Below are positions 36,387 to 46,180 of a DNA stretch of 64,000 bases, in pieces (the stretch's first letter is position 1; each line of letters begins with the position of its first letter). A program made the translations under genes and the position numbers. Source of the DNA: Dyadobacter sp. 676. Lineage in GTDB: Bacteria; Bacteroidota; Bacteroidia; Cytophagales; Spirosomataceae. Under the pieces are notes generated by a model. That model had not been told where the DNA came from and made no database searches. It was given only the letters and a program-made list of their open reading frames with translations. Location: positions 3,696,001 through 3,760,000 of the forward strand of contig NZ_CP159289.1 in assembly GCF_040448675.1 (NCBI RefSeq). Reading direction: 5' to 3'.

Positions 36387-37369
36387 TTCAGTTTAATTAC
36401 CTGCTGGTATTTCAGCATCATCCGGAAGTTATTGATCACATCGATAATGCCGATATCCGATTGGTGCTTTTTCATTTCGCGGTTAAAAGCTACCTTCTTC
36501 GCTTGCAGGTTTCCGCGATTTTTAAGGAAATCCCAATAGGCTTCTACCTTGAAGAACTGCAACGTCAGCAAACCTATCAATACGTCGCAAAGCAGGATTT
36601 GCAAATGCCACAATTTCAGGTCGATACCTTGCAAGTGTAGGTAATGGACATAGTACCGGTTTCTGAAATGGATTCTTTTAATTGCTTTCTTATGATTATG
36701 ATTTTTGGTGCTGGCCGAAACTTCATGACGGCAAACGGCATCATGTTCGTAATAGCATTTCCATCCCAATCGCCAGGCACGGATCGAAAGCTCCTGATCT
36801 TCGCCATAATACGGATTGAACATTTCGTTAAATCCGTTGATCGCCTTTAACTTTTGGGTATCCATTAATGCAATCGCGCCCGATAAATAAAATGTCGGTG
36901 TAAAGGCATTAATGTTTTGCAAATGAAAGAAATCCGAAGATTTTATTTTTCTTCCCAAAATTTTGGGTTCTCTCGCTGCTTCACGGATCAGATCATCATT
37001 CATGCCGATAACCCGTCCCATTACGCCAAATGTATCTTCGAGTTCAAAATACTTATAAAGCTTTTCCATGTAACCGGGTTCAAGGGTTACATCGGTATTT
37101 AGGAGAAAGATCAAATCGTTTGTGGCATTCTGGATGCCGATGTTGCAGGTATCTGAAAATCCGGAATTGGTTTCTTTGCGGATCAGAGTGATTTTGTCGC
37201 CGTAATGTTCCTGTAAATATGCCACGGAATCATCTGTGGATGCATCATCAATTACAATAATCTGAACACTGGTTTCAAGTTTTTGAAGGACCTTATAATT
37301 ATGCTCAAAATATTTCTCGAACAGGTGTTTCCCGTTATAATTGGGGATTACTACTGATATACTTTTCAT
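36383..37369 (-). CDS. glycosyltransferase family 2
   Basis: 328 residues, GT-A fold: VVIPNYNGKHLFEKYF at the N-terminus, VIDDASTDDSV, the DxD-like LNTDVTLEPGYM, and the catalytic-region GEDQELSIRAWRLGW. A hydrophobic stretch near the C-terminus (about 258-278) may anchor it to the membrane. It would add a sugar to a surface polymer. The ATG at 37369 is preferred over the TTG at 37375. It converges with the GT4 gene, so this small glycan cluster spans both strands. Confidence 0.88.
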   Translation of the reverse strand: MKSISVVIPNYNGKHLFEKYFEHNYKVLQKLETSVQIIVIDDASTDDSVAYLQEHYGDKITLIRKETNSGFSDTCNIGIQNATNDLIFLLNTDVTLEPGYMEKLYKYFELEDTFGVMGRVIGMNDDLIREAAREPKILGRKIKSSDFFHLQNINAFTPTFYLSGAIALMDTQKLKAINGFNEMFNPYYGEDQELSIRAWRLGWKCYYEHDAVCRHEVSASTKNHNHKKAIKRIHFRNRYYVHYLHLQGIDLKLWHLQILLCDVLIGLLTLQFFKVEAYWDFLKNRGNLQAKKVAFNREMKKHQSDIGIIDVINNFRMMLKYQQVIKLN

Positions 37370-37752
37370 AGACAATCGGTTATCAATTTAGTTGAGAGTT
37401 TTTCAATACCCGATTCTTTAATACTTCCTTTTAACAGGATGGCGTTCATGGTCTTCTCCTTTGGTGAAATTATATAGCTCATTTCCAATACCCGTTGCGG
37501 ATACGTTCTGTACAAATATCAAGCCAGCGTTTGTCGAGCTCCGCTGCCTGGACTTATGACTCTATTGTTAGGGAAATGGTTGGAAGAGGGTCGATTGTTC
37601 CAGATATGAACCTGGCTGCCGAAATATAACTTCTATACTAACACTACGATGAATTTTTTATTGTATTTCCTCATAACATAAATGGCTGTATTAAAGTTAT
37701 GCCCGTGACGTATAATGTTAAGAAAAAGGTATGTATACCGCGATATTCTTCG
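37370..37752. other. intergenic region, no recognised gene
   Basis: About 380 bp between the GT2 gene and CorA. The only coding-like item is a 27-codon ATG frame (37449 down to the GT2 start, minus strand) that overlaps the GT2 start. It has no recognisable product. Nothing else is recognised. The sequence is AT-rich near 37620-37740. Confidence 0.5.
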
Positions 37753-38697
37753 CTAAATCCATTTTTTTCTCCTGAAAAACCAAAGAACAACCAGGGATGA
37801 GAAGATCATCAGGAACAGCGACAGCCAGAACCCCCATGGTTCTCCGGTAGAGGGTATATGGTCGTAATTCATGCCGAAGATCCCCGCTATGAGCGTCGGA
37901 GGCATGAAGATAATCGTTACCACCGTAAAAATTTTGATCACCTGGCTTTGTTCGAGGTTGATCAGGCCCATGAATGTGTTCTGAAGGTATTCGAGCCGTT
38001 CGAAATTGAATGTGGTGTATTCGAGGAGGGAGTTGATATCTTTCAGAATAATGCGAAGGTGCTCTTTGCGGTCTTCGGGAAAATACTGGCTCCTCAGGAT
38101 ACCCGAAAGCACACGCTGCTTGTCGATGCTGGTTTCCCTGAGCATCATCGTAATTTCCTGCAAGCCGCTGATCCGGATCAGCGTTTCCTGCCGTGTTTTC
38201 TGTTCGTGTGTCAGGTCTCTGCTGATTGCGGAAATGTCCCTGGAAATGCCTTCCAGCGCGTCCGCGTCGGCTTCTATGCGCGTTTCGAGCAGGAGTAGCA
38301 TAAAATCGACGCCTCCCTGAATGCCTTCGGGGCTTACCTTCATCTTCTTGACCGTATCGGCAAAAGTTTTCGAGTCGCCGCGGCGATAGGTGAAAAGCAC
38401 ATTCTGGTGGAGTATGAACGATACGGGGTAAGTTTCGTAGCCTTCGCGTTCGATTTTAAGAAAGTTGGAGTTGGCATTGATCGTTTCGTTCTGCTCGAAA
38501 AAACGCGAACTGCTTTCGATCTCCACGATTTCCTGCGGTGTCTGGAAGCTGATATTGCATTTATTCTCGACCCATTCCTCTTCCTCTGCACTTGGCGACT
38601 GCAAATCCACCCAAACCAGGTTCTGAATCTTTCCAAGCTCGCGAATATCGTTCTCGCGTTTAATGACTTTGCCGTCTCTGTAGAATATGCGTACCAT
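37753..38697 (-). CDS. corA: CorA-like divalent metal-ion transporter
   Basis: 314 residues with a soluble helical N-terminal domain (1-250) and two C-terminal transmembrane helices (about 252-275 and 288-308) separated by the CorA signature GMN in FGMNYDHIP. It forms a pentameric Mg2+ (or Co2+) channel in the inner membrane. It ends in the basic FFRRKKWI. It is a single gene, divergent from the MFS transporter. Confidence 0.92.
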   Translation of the reverse strand: MVRIFYRDGKVIKRENDIRELGKIQNLVWVDLQSPSAEEEEWVENKCNISFQTPQEIVEIESSSRFFEQNETINANSNFLKIEREGYETYPVSFILHQNVLFTYRRGDSKTFADTVKKMKVSPEGIQGGVDFMLLLLETRIEADADALEGISRDISAISRDLTHEQKTRQETLIRISGLQEITMMLRETSIDKQRVLSGILRSQYFPEDRKEHLRIILKDINSLLEYTTFNFERLEYLQNTFMGLINLEQSQVIKIFTVVTIIFMPPTLIAGIFGMNYDHIPSTGEPWGFWLSLFLMIFSSLVVLWFFRRKKWI

Positions 38698-38770
38698 GGG
38701 TTAAAGTTGGGAAAAAAAGCCATACTCGACGATAACTCAAAGTAAATTCCGGTCTTTCTGTAAAGTGTCG

Positions 38771-38778
38771 TATTTTTG
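38771..38778 (+). promoter_or_regulatory. Bacteroidota -7 box right before the MFS ATG
   Basis: TATTTTTG fits TAnnTTTG and ends only 4 nt before the ATG at 38783. If used, transcription would begin at or next to the ATG, giving a leaderless mRNA. No good -33 is seen. Confidence 0.3.
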
Positions 38779-38782
38779 TGTA

Positions 38783-39970
38783 ATGCAAAATACAGCTTCT
38801 TCGGGAATATTGACGACGCAGTTCTGGTTGCTGGGCCTTAGCTCGTTTTTATTCTCTTCCAGCTACAATATGCTGATTCCCGAGCTCCCGGCGTACCTTT
38901 CCAGCATGGGCGGTGACGAATACAAGGGCGCAATCATCGGTTTGTTTACTTTGACGGCTGGACTTTCCCGGCCATTCAGCGGCCGGCTTACCGACCGTGT
39001 TGGCCGCGTTCCGGTAATGGCGTTCGGATCGCTGGTGTGTTTTGTATGCGGGTTTTTATACCCGATTTTCACCACTATAATGCCCTTTCTGCTGCTCAGG
39101 CTCGTACACGGCTTTTCGACCGGCTTTAAACCTACCGGCACAGCCGCCTACGTGGCGGATATCGTGCCGGCCAACAGGCGGGGCGAGGCAATGGGCATCC
39201 ACGGGATGTGCATGAGCGTGGGCTCGGCGTTCGGGCCGGCGATAGGAAGCATGATCAGCCAGGCATTCTCATTGAACGCACTTTTCTATACTTCGTCGCT
39301 TCTCGCATTTCTCTCCATCGGTATTCTTTTAAATATGAAGGAAACTTTGCAGGAAAAGCAGCGGCTGTCTTTAAAGTCGTTTCAAATTACCTGGCGGGAC
39401 ATTTTCGAGCCCAATGTGTTCAGTCCGGCGCTTGTCACATTTCTTTGTTACTTCGGTTTCGGCGCAGTGGCCACTATCACCCCGGATTTCAGCCGGTACC
39501 TGGGCCTGCAGAATCGTGGGTTGTATTTTATGATGTTCACGATATCGTCGATCATGGTCCGCCTTTTCGCAGGGAAAATATCCGACCGTCATGGCCGGAT
39601 GCCCGTGACGATCGTAGGATGCGTCGTTCTGATCATCGCGATGGTCATCACGGGCTTCGCCGAATCGGTGACGATGTTTCTGACCGGCGCCGCGTTTTTT
39701 GGCGTCGCAATGGGCATTCTCTCGCCGGTACTTTCCGCGTGGACGGTCGATTTGAGCGGCGACGACAACCGTGGCCGGGCAATTGCGACGATGTTTATTT
39801 CGCTCGAAGCCGGTATCGGGCTGGGGGCATTCCTTTCAGCCGAACTTTTTGGGAACCAACGTCAGAATCTCCCGCTGGTGTTTTCCTGCATGGCCGCATT
39901 CGCCCTGGCGGCGCTTGCCTATACAACAATAATCTATCAGTTTAAAAAGCGCCGCGCCCGTGTTATTTGA
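38783..39970 (+). CDS. MFS transporter
   Basis: 395 residues with 12 predicted transmembrane helices. The loop 2-3 motif of the family appears as GLSRPFSGRLTDRVGRVP (about 58-75). It is an inner-membrane secondary transporter, probably a drug or metabolite exporter; the substrate is unknown. The start at 38783 (MQNTASSG) is preferred over an upstream in-frame start that would lie before the -7 box. It overlaps the next gene by 11 bp. Confidence 0.88.
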   Translation: MQNTASSGILTTQFWLLGLSSFLFSSSYNMLIPELPAYLSSMGGDEYKGAIIGLFTLTAGLSRPFSGRLTDRVGRVPVMAFGSLVCFVCGFLYPIFTTIMPFLLLRLVHGFSTGFKPTGTAAYVADIVPANRRGEAMGIHGMCMSVGSAFGPAIGSMISQAFSLNALFYTSSLLAFLSIGILLNMKETLQEKQRLSLKSFQITWRDIFEPNVFSPALVTFLCYFGFGAVATITPDFSRYLGLQNRGLYFMMFTISSIMVRLFAGKISDRHGRMPVTIVGCVVLIIAMVITGFAESVTMFLTGAAFFGVAMGILSPVLSAWTVDLSGDDNRGRAIATMFISLEAGIGLGAFLSAELFGNQRQNLPLVFSCMAAFALAALAYTTIIYQFKKRRARVI

Positions 39971-40568
39971 CGATACCTATCAAACCATCGCGAGCCCGGC
40001 GGAAGGAATTTTCAAGGATAAGGGCAGTAAATTTCTTGCTTACGCATTTCCCGTCGAAAACGATTCGCAAGCCAGATCGCACCTCGCCGACTTGTATGAG
40101 CTGCATCCGAAAGCGGTCCACCATTGTTATGCCTACCGCCTCGGTGCCGACAGAATGAGCTACCGCATGAGCGACGACGGCGAACCGTCAGGAACAGCCG
40201 GGCGGCCAATTCTTAATACATTATATTCGAGAAACGTGACGAATGTGCTCGTTGCAGTTGTGCGTTATTTCGGCGGAACTTTGCTGGGCGTGCCCGGGCT
40301 GATCAACGCGTATAAAACCGCAACGGAAGCTGCATTGGATTCTGCGGAAATCGTTACGCGGCACTATATGAATCTTTACCGGCTGACCTTTCAATATGTG
40401 CTGATGAACGACGTAATGCGGATTGTAAAAGAAATGGAAATGCCGGTGAGGGAGCAATCTTTTGAAATGGAATGTGAAATGGTGGTGGAAGTGCGAACTA
40501 CGCTCGTGGAGCGCTTTGTGGCGCGCGTGGGAAAAGTCGACGGACTGGAGGCGAAACTTCTCGGTTAG
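39960..40568 (+). CDS. YigZ/IMPACT family protein
   Basis: 202 residues: the UPF0029 (IMPACT) domain (about 15-125) with the motif AYRLGADRMSYRMSDDGEPSGTAGRPIL, followed by a small C-terminal domain (about 135-200). The start codon is GTG at 39960, inside the end of the MFS gene; no better ATG exists. The family is related to translation-linked regulators, but its bacterial function is unclear. Confidence 0.88.
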   Translation: MLFDDTYQTIASPAEGIFKDKGSKFLAYAFPVENDSQARSHLADLYELHPKAVHHCYAYRLGADRMSYRMSDDGEPSGTAGRPILNTLYSRNVTNVLVAVVRYFGGTLLGVPGLINAYKTATEAALDSAEIVTRHYMNLYRLTFQYVLMNDVMRIVKEMEMPVREQSFEMECEMVVEVRTTLVERFVARVGKVDGLEAKLLG

Positions 40569-40729
40569 TTGTTGTCACGAAGCATTCTTACGAAATCGTC
40601 TTCGTATTCCTTCATGGCTTTCAATAGCTCTTTCAGCTCCTTTTCTTCCGGAGATCCCTTCTTCGCACCTTCCAAGGCATCGGCCCGTTCGGCGGCCTTT
40701 TCGTATTCGGTTTCGTTCGTAATTTTCAT
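40565..40729 (-). CDS. small helical protein, 54 residues
   Basis: A short ATG frame (MKITNETEYEKAAERADALE...) with many Glu/Lys residues and an all-helical look. Its N-terminus resembles the first 30 residues of HigA-type antitoxins and relatives (MKI..E.EYE.A..R...L), but it has no helix-turn-helix. It ends overlapping the YigZ stop by four bases on the other strand. The function is unknown. Its regular codon use and AT-rich upstream region favour a real gene. Confidence 0.6.
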   Translation of the reverse strand: MKITNETEYEKAAERADALEGAKKGSPEEKELKELLKAMKEYEDDFVRMLRDNN

Positions 40730-40767
40730 ATTATGATCCGTTAGCGGGTAAAATTACCGATTATGTA

Positions 40768-40810
40768 ATAAAGCACAAAACCAGCCTGCCTGGCTGGTTT
40801 TGTGCTTTAT
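40768..40810. terminator. perfect 19-bp bidirectional terminator hairpin
   Basis: Arms 40768-40786 and 40792-40810 are perfectly complementary (core AAAACCAGCC / GGCTGGTTTT, 5-nt loop). It lies downstream of the second SusD gene and has A/T runs on both sides. Confidence 0.8.
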
Positions 40811-40825
40811 CCGGGTTCGAAGCGC

Positions 40826-42562
40826 TTAATAGTTCGGATTTTGGATCAGAACATTCTGCCCGTTTTTCTGACTGTAAGTGATTTCGTCCGAAGGAATCGG
40901 AAAGTACTCGTGCTTGTTGGCTTCGAACTGAACGCCTTTCAGGTAGGTACGCTTGTTACCTTCCACGGCGTAATAGGCGTTCAACGTTTGCGCCGCAATG
41001 CCCCAGCGAACCAGATCGAAACGGCGGTGTCCTTCCATCGCAAATTCAAGCCGGTGTTCAAACTGGATTGCTTTCATAGCCATATCCTTCGAAGCGAAGT
41101 AGGGATGTCCTGCCGGATATTCCTTAATCGAGTAATTGGCTGCTGCCTGTCCCGTAGCCGTTTTTACGAAACCGTCGGGATTGGCGGCCCTTTTCCGGAT
41201 CATATTCACGTACTCACGGGCTTTCTCCAGATTGTTTGCCTGCGCCTCCACTTCGGCCAGCCATAGCAAAACATGCGAATAGCGGATCATACGATAGTTG
41301 TTCGCATTCAGACGGGGGTTGCCGCTGAATGTGTTGGAGCCGACATCCGAACGATACATTACGTGTTTCTTGGGCGAGTAAGGGCCGGCGTAGGCTTGGT
41401 CGCGAATGTAGTTGCTGCCCGGATGCACGCCCCAGTCCAGATAAGGGATGCCGCGGCGTCCCACGGTCCAGTCCAGACGAGGGTCGAGCGGTCCGGTTTC
41501 CGGGGTGAAATTAGGATTGTTGGAAGGAATGCCCTGATCGTTGACTACGTCGACTTTATTGAAATCATCCAGCATCGGGAAGCCGTCTTTGGTTTTGAAT
41601 GCATTTACCAGGTTTTGCGATGGTTGGAAGAAGCCACAGCAGGTAGTCACACCACCTCCGCCGTAAGGGTAGTTCAATGTGGAACCGATATTGCCGTTTT
41701 CGCCGCCGGAGGCGCCATCGTTAACAGAATATTGTACTTCGAAAATCGACTCTGCATTGTTGTTCGTCACAGCTTTGAAATTGTCATGGTATTTGTCCAT
41801 AAGCTTGTATTTACCGCTTTTGACAATCTCTTCGAGGAATGGCCTTGCCTCTTCGTATTTTTTCTGAAAAATATATGCTTTGGCCAGCGTTGCGCCCGCT
41901 GCATACTTGGTAGGGCGTCCCGGCTGAGCCTGGTTGACGGGAAGTACGTCGTAAGCAGCCTTCAGATCGTCGATGATGTTCGGCCAGATGTCCCTGTCAT
42001 TGGGGATTTTGGTGCTTTCAAGGTCGTTCGGATTATATATTTTTTCGTCGATGTAAGGCACCATATTGAACATCTTTTTCAGCTCGAAATGGAAATGTCC
42101 GCGCAGGAACCGTGCTTCGGCTGTGATTTGCGCTTTTTCGGCATCGCTTGCGTCGGTCACCTTTGCCAGCACGTGCAGCACATCGTTCGCACGGGCGATA
42201 CCATCGTACATTCCCCGCCATTTTCCGAGAAAGTAAATATTGGCCGGCAGGATCTGGTGTTGCTCGATCAGCGAAATAGCGGGCTGGTCACCGGCATTGG
42301 TGCCTTTATAGGCATCATCCGACGCTACGCTGCCGTAAACCCAGTTATCGGCACCTACCTGGTACGACCGGAACTGGCCACCGGAGGTTGCCCAGCCATC
42401 GAGCAGGGAGTATACCCCCACGAGCAGGGAGTTGACACCGGCTTTGTTGGTGAGAGTGGCTTCACCCAGCGATCCCTGTGGTTTGACGTCCAGGAACGAG
42501 TCGCTGCAAGAGCTGATCAGCCCAACGGAAAGAAGTATGGTTAGAGTGACAATCTTTTTCAT
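40826..42562 (-). CDS. SusD/RagB-like outer-membrane lipoprotein (second pair)
   Basis: 578 residues. The signal sequence ends in the lipobox-like LISSC (Cys about 19), followed by SDSFLDVKPQG, typical of RagB/SusD. C-terminal motifs include EHRLEFAMEGHRRFDLVRWG, the hallmark of SusD C-terminal domains, and the end region YFPIPSDEI. It would capture a glycan or peptide at the cell surface for its SusC partner 31 bp upstream. No hydrolase or regulator is adjacent, so the ligand is unknown. Confidence 0.95.
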   Translation of the reverse strand: MKKIVTLTILLSVGLISSCSDSFLDVKPQGSLGEATLTNKAGVNSLLVGVYSLLDGWATSGGQFRSYQVGADNWVYGSVASDDAYKGTNAGDQPAISLIEQHQILPANIYFLGKWRGMYDGIARANDVLHVLAKVTDASDAEKAQITAEARFLRGHFHFELKKMFNMVPYIDEKIYNPNDLESTKIPNDRDIWPNIIDDLKAAYDVLPVNQAQPGRPTKYAAGATLAKAYIFQKKYEEARPFLEEIVKSGKYKLMDKYHDNFKAVTNNNAESIFEVQYSVNDGASGGENGNIGSTLNYPYGGGGVTTCCGFFQPSQNLVNAFKTKDGFPMLDDFNKVDVVNDQGIPSNNPNFTPETGPLDPRLDWTVGRRGIPYLDWGVHPGSNYIRDQAYAGPYSPKKHVMYRSDVGSNTFSGNPRLNANNYRMIRYSHVLLWLAEVEAQANNLEKAREYVNMIRKRAANPDGFVKTATGQAAANYSIKEYPAGHPYFASKDMAMKAIQFEHRLEFAMEGHRRFDLVRWGIAAQTLNAYYAVEGNKRTYLKGVQFEANKHEYFPIPSDEITYSQKNGQNVLIQNPNY

Positions 42563-42593
42563 TGATTCAGAATTTTAATGGCTTTTGTTTGGA

Positions 42594-45500
42594 TTAGAAG
42601 CTCAGATTTACACCGACGATGAATTGTTTCGCCACCGGATAAGCGCCTCCGTCTACGCCGATCTGGCGGTCGCTACCTGTGTTATAGTTGCGCAGGTTAA
42701 CTTCCGGATCCATTCCCGAATACTTCGTGATAGTGAAAAGGTTCTGGGTCTGCACGTAAATCCGGCTGGCGCCCAGGCCGAGCTTCGAGGTAACTACCTT
42801 AGGCAGGTTGTATGTCAGCTGGATGTTCTTCGCACGGAAATAGGAGCCGTTTTCGATGTAGTAGGTCGATGGCTGGATACTTACCTGATCTGAGGTTTTC
42901 AGCTGCGGCAGAATCGCGTCCGTTTTTCCGGGTTCCCACGATTGTTCCAAAACACGGCGGCTCTTCGCACCGAGGAAGGTGGGGAAGTCGGTGAAGTATT
43001 TGGTGTAATTGAAAATATCATTACCCTGTACTCCCTGCCCGAAGAACGCGAGGGTGAATGCTTTGTAATTCAGTGTTAAATTAAAACCATATGAGAAATC
43101 CGGGTGCGGGTTGCCAATAAAAGTGCGGTCGTTCTGGTCGATCTTCTTGTCGCCGTTTACGTCGCGGAAATGATAGCGTCCCGCCTTGTTCTCGTTAACG
43201 CTTCCGAATTGCAATGGCGCCGCCTTACCCTCTTCGTCACTCTGGAAAATGCCGTCGATAATATATCCATAGAACGAGGAAAGCGGATGGCCTTCCTGTG
43301 TCACGACGAAATCGGTGATCCGTTCGTCGTTGATCCCGAAGTATTTGGATTCCTTGTTACCGGTTGTTTTCAACACCTGGTTTCGGTAAAGGCTGATATT
43401 CGCGCCGACGGTGAATGAGAAATCCGAAGTGAGCTTGCTGTCGTAGCTGAGGCCCAGGTCGAAACCGCGGTTACGCATTTTACCGATATTCTGGAACGGC
43501 GCGGTAGCGACACCCAGCGAGTATTGCGGCTGGACCGGAAACAACATGTCCGTCGTAATACGCTGGTAAATATCGAACACTACGTCCAGCTTGTTATTCA
43601 GGACGCGGGCGTCGAAACCGAGGTTGGTAGACGTCGTAGTTTCCCATTTTGCCTTTATGTTACCGAACTGAGTAAGCTCATAACCCGGCTGGGCGGAGCT
43701 CCGCGAGCCGTTCAGGTCATAGAACGAGGTGATGGGGTTCAGGCTGAAAAGCGTGTAGGAGTTGTAATTACCGATTTCCTGGTTACCGGTTTGTCCCCAT
43801 CCCGCGCGTAATTTCAGATAAGAAAGCCAGTTGACGCCCTTCATGAACTCTTCATCGGAGGCAATCCAGCCCGCGCTCGCAGCCGGGAAATACGCTACGC
43901 GGTAGGCAGGTGCGAAACGCGAAGAGCGGTCGCGGCGCAAAGTCGCATCGATCAGGTATTTGTTCTTGAATGCATAATTGATCTTTCCAAATTCCGAAGC
44001 CAGTGCCCAGCCGCCACCGGAACCGTTATTGGTCTGGCCGGCTGTACCTGCGCTCAGATAGCGGTTTTCGAGGTCCTCGATCAGGAACCGTGTGCGGCTC
44101 GCGTCGAAGTTTTCGAATTGGCTCTTGATGGACTCCGTACCAAGTAGAATGTTCAAACGGTGATTGTCCGCCAGATTTAGGTTGTAAGTCAGGGTGTTAT
44201 ACCAGGTCCATGTCAGCTCGTTATTATTCGTAGTCGTCATGGAATTGGAACCCCTGGCTTCCGGCGATTCGATATCCCGGATCGTGAAGTTCCGGAAGAT
44301 ATAGTTGTTATAATCGATACCAAAGCTGGTCTTGGCTGTCAGGTTCTTCAAGATATCCACCTCGGCATAGGCGTTCCCGAACAGGCGCATTTCCTTCTGT
44401 ACATTGTCTTTATTGCGCCACAGGTCGCCCACCGGGTTACGGCTGTTACCCAGCTCCGAACCGCGTCCGCCCGCAAACTGGGTTCCTGTTACATCATAAA
44501 CCGGAATGATAGGTTGCATGCGGTAGGCAAAAGTGGTGGGGTTACTTTCGTGGTTGTTACCCTCGGGCTGGTTCACGCGTTGCCCGTATGCAATCTGAAA
44601 GTTCTCACCGACCCGGATGCGCTTGTTGATATCGAATTCGGTATTGGCGCGCAGGCTGTAACGCTTGTATTTGGTGTAAATCATGATACCCTTCTGATCG
44701 AACATGTTGAGCGTCATGGCGTAGCGACCATTCTCATTGCCGCCCGAAACGCCCAGCTGGTGATTCTGGATGGGTGCGGGATCGAAGATTTCGTCCAGCC
44801 ATTTGGTACCCTCTTTATTGGCCTTCGTAATAAGCCATTTCGTAGAGTTAAATGTAGCGGCGTCGATGTCCTTGCTGTAATTCACGTAGTTGCCGTTGGC
44901 GTCCTTGGCTACCCTGGGATCGTTCTCCTTAACGCCGGTCGGGAAAATGTAATCGGGGATTTCGGGTTTAGGCCCGTTGCCGTACTGGGCACTGCTCGGG
45001 TTGCCGTCTTTCAGGTCGCCCGAGTTGATTTTCGACTTCCAGTAGATGTTCGCCCAGTCTTCGGTACCCACCAGGTCCAGCATTTTGCCCGGACGCTGGG
45101 TGCCGAAGTACATATCGTAGGTAAATACCGGTTTGCCGACCTTGCCCCGGCGGGTCGTGATGATCACCACGCCGTTACCCGCCCTTGAACCGTAGATGGA
45201 AGCTGCCGATGCATCTTTGAGTATCTGCATATTTTCCACATCGTTCAGATTAAGGGTGTTCAGGTTGCCTTTGGTGGGAACGCCGTCCACGACATAAAGG
45301 GGAGAGTTGTCGTTGATCGTACCGAACCCGCGGATGCGGACCATCACGCCGCCTCCGGGGCTGTTCTCGTTGCCGACCGTCACACCGGCTACCTTGCCCT
45401 GCAAAGCCTGGCCGATATTGGTGGATGGCGTCGTGAGCAGTTGCTTGGCATCCAGGGAAGCCACCGCTCCCGTAATGTCGCGCTTGGACTGGGTACCATA

Positions 45501-45848
45501 ACCCGTCACGACCACTTCGCTCAGGCTTTTGACGTCATCGCCAAGCGAAACGTTGATAATGGATTGAGAGCCGACAGTGACTTCCTGTTTGGCGAAACCG
45601 ATGGAGGAGAAAACCAGGACCGCATCACCGGACTTGACGTCGATGGTGTAGCTTCCGTTCGCGTCGGTCACGGTCCCGGTGGTGGTGTTTTTCACCTGAA
45701 CGTTGACACCCGGTAGCCCCTGGCCATCGGCAGCTGCAACGACCTTGCCGGTAACCCGGCGATCCTGGGCTTGTGCAGTAAAGGCCCCGGCTACACCAAG
45801 AACCATTACAAAAGCACGTAAAAGCTTTCGCAGTAGATGTTTGCGCAT
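42594..45848 (-). CDS. SusC/RagA TonB-linked outer-membrane protein (second pair)
   Basis: 1,084 residues, intact. A signal peptide (1-28, ending FTAQAQ) is followed by a carboxypeptidase-D-like domain (RRVTGKVVAAADGQGLPGVNV), a plug with VRIRGFGTINDNSPLYVVDG and SAASIYGSRAGNGVVIITT, and a long barrel ending VGVNLSF. It forms the TonB-driven channel under the SusD lid. This pair lacks the neighbouring enzymes of a full utilisation locus. It is clearly distinct from the first SusC in sequence. Confidence 0.96.
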   Translation of the reverse strand: MRKHLLRKLLRAFVMVLGVAGAFTAQAQDRRVTGKVVAAADGQGLPGVNVQVKNTTTGTVTDANGSYTIDVKSGDAVLVFSSIGFAKQEVTVGSQSIINVSLGDDVKSLSEVVVTGYGTQSKRDITGAVASLDAKQLLTTPSTNIGQALQGKVAGVTVGNENSPGGGVMVRIRGFGTINDNSPLYVVDGVPTKGNLNTLNLNDVENMQILKDASAASIYGSRAGNGVVIITTRRGKVGKPVFTYDMYFGTQRPGKMLDLVGTEDWANIYWKSKINSGDLKDGNPSSAQYGNGPKPEIPDYIFPTGVKENDPRVAKDANGNYVNYSKDIDAATFNSTKWLITKANKEGTKWLDEIFDPAPIQNHQLGVSGGNENGRYAMTLNMFDQKGIMIYTKYKRYSLRANTEFDINKRIRVGENFQIAYGQRVNQPEGNNHESNPTTFAYRMQPIIPVYDVTGTQFAGGRGSELGNSRNPVGDLWRNKDNVQKEMRLFGNAYAEVDILKNLTAKTSFGIDYNNYIFRNFTIRDIESPEARGSNSMTTTNNNELTWTWYNTLTYNLNLADNHRLNILLGTESIKSQFENFDASRTRFLIEDLENRYLSAGTAGQTNNGSGGGWALASEFGKINYAFKNKYLIDATLRRDRSSRFAPAYRVAYFPAASAGWIASDEEFMKGVNWLSYLKLRAGWGQTGNQEIGNYNSYTLFSLNPITSFYDLNGSRSSAQPGYELTQFGNIKAKWETTTSTNLGFDARVLNNKLDVVFDIYQRITTDMLFPVQPQYSLGVATAPFQNIGKMRNRGFDLGLSYDSKLTSDFSFTVGANISLYRNQVLKTTGNKESKYFGINDERITDFVVTQEGHPLSSFYGYIIDGIFQSDEEGKAAPLQFGSVNENKAGRYHFRDVNGDKKIDQNDRTFIGNPHPDFSYGFNLTLNYKAFTLAFFGQGVQGNDIFNYTKYFTDFPTFLGAKSRRVLEQSWEPGKTDAILPQLKTSDQVSIQPSTYYIENGSYFRAKNIQLTYNLPKVVTSKLGLGASRIYVQTQNLFTITKYSGMDPEVNLRNYNTGSDRQIGVDGGAYPVAKQFIVGVNLSF

Positions 45849-46180
45849 AAAAACAAATGGTAAAAGTGGATTGATAGAATTTGACTGTATTTTGATGGTT
45901 TTTGATATGAAATTACAAAATATGGTGACAAGTATGACTTGTTTTGGTATGATTTTGAGAATAAATATTAATGAACTGTTGGTTACTAATTATTGCTTCT
46001 TTGAAAAGTATAACTGTGCAAACGATTGCATCCAGAGTCAAAACTTGGAAAGAATCAATCCCCACAATGCTATACGTAATGTGCCGGCATCAAAAATATT
46101 TGCAACTCAAACCTTATTTTTGCGGTTATCTGATTACGCTTTATCATCATACAGACTAACTCACAAACTATCACAGGACT
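45849..46180. other. intergenic promoter region between SusC and uvrA
   Basis: About 330 bp, AT-rich, between divergent genes. It holds a uvrA-directed -7 box (46115-46122). No gene, repeat or clear SusC promoter is recognised. Confidence 0.6.
46115..46122 (+). promoter_or_regulatory. Bacteroidota -7 box before uvrA
   Basis: TATTTTTG fits TAnnTTTG and lies 58 nt before the uvrA start. The TTG upstream (46100-46102) is closer than usual. Confidence 0.4.

Noticed and set aside
37440..37752. Small gene or regulatory RNA between GT2 and CorA
   Set aside because: The 27-codon frame has no recognisable product and no conserved structure was seen.
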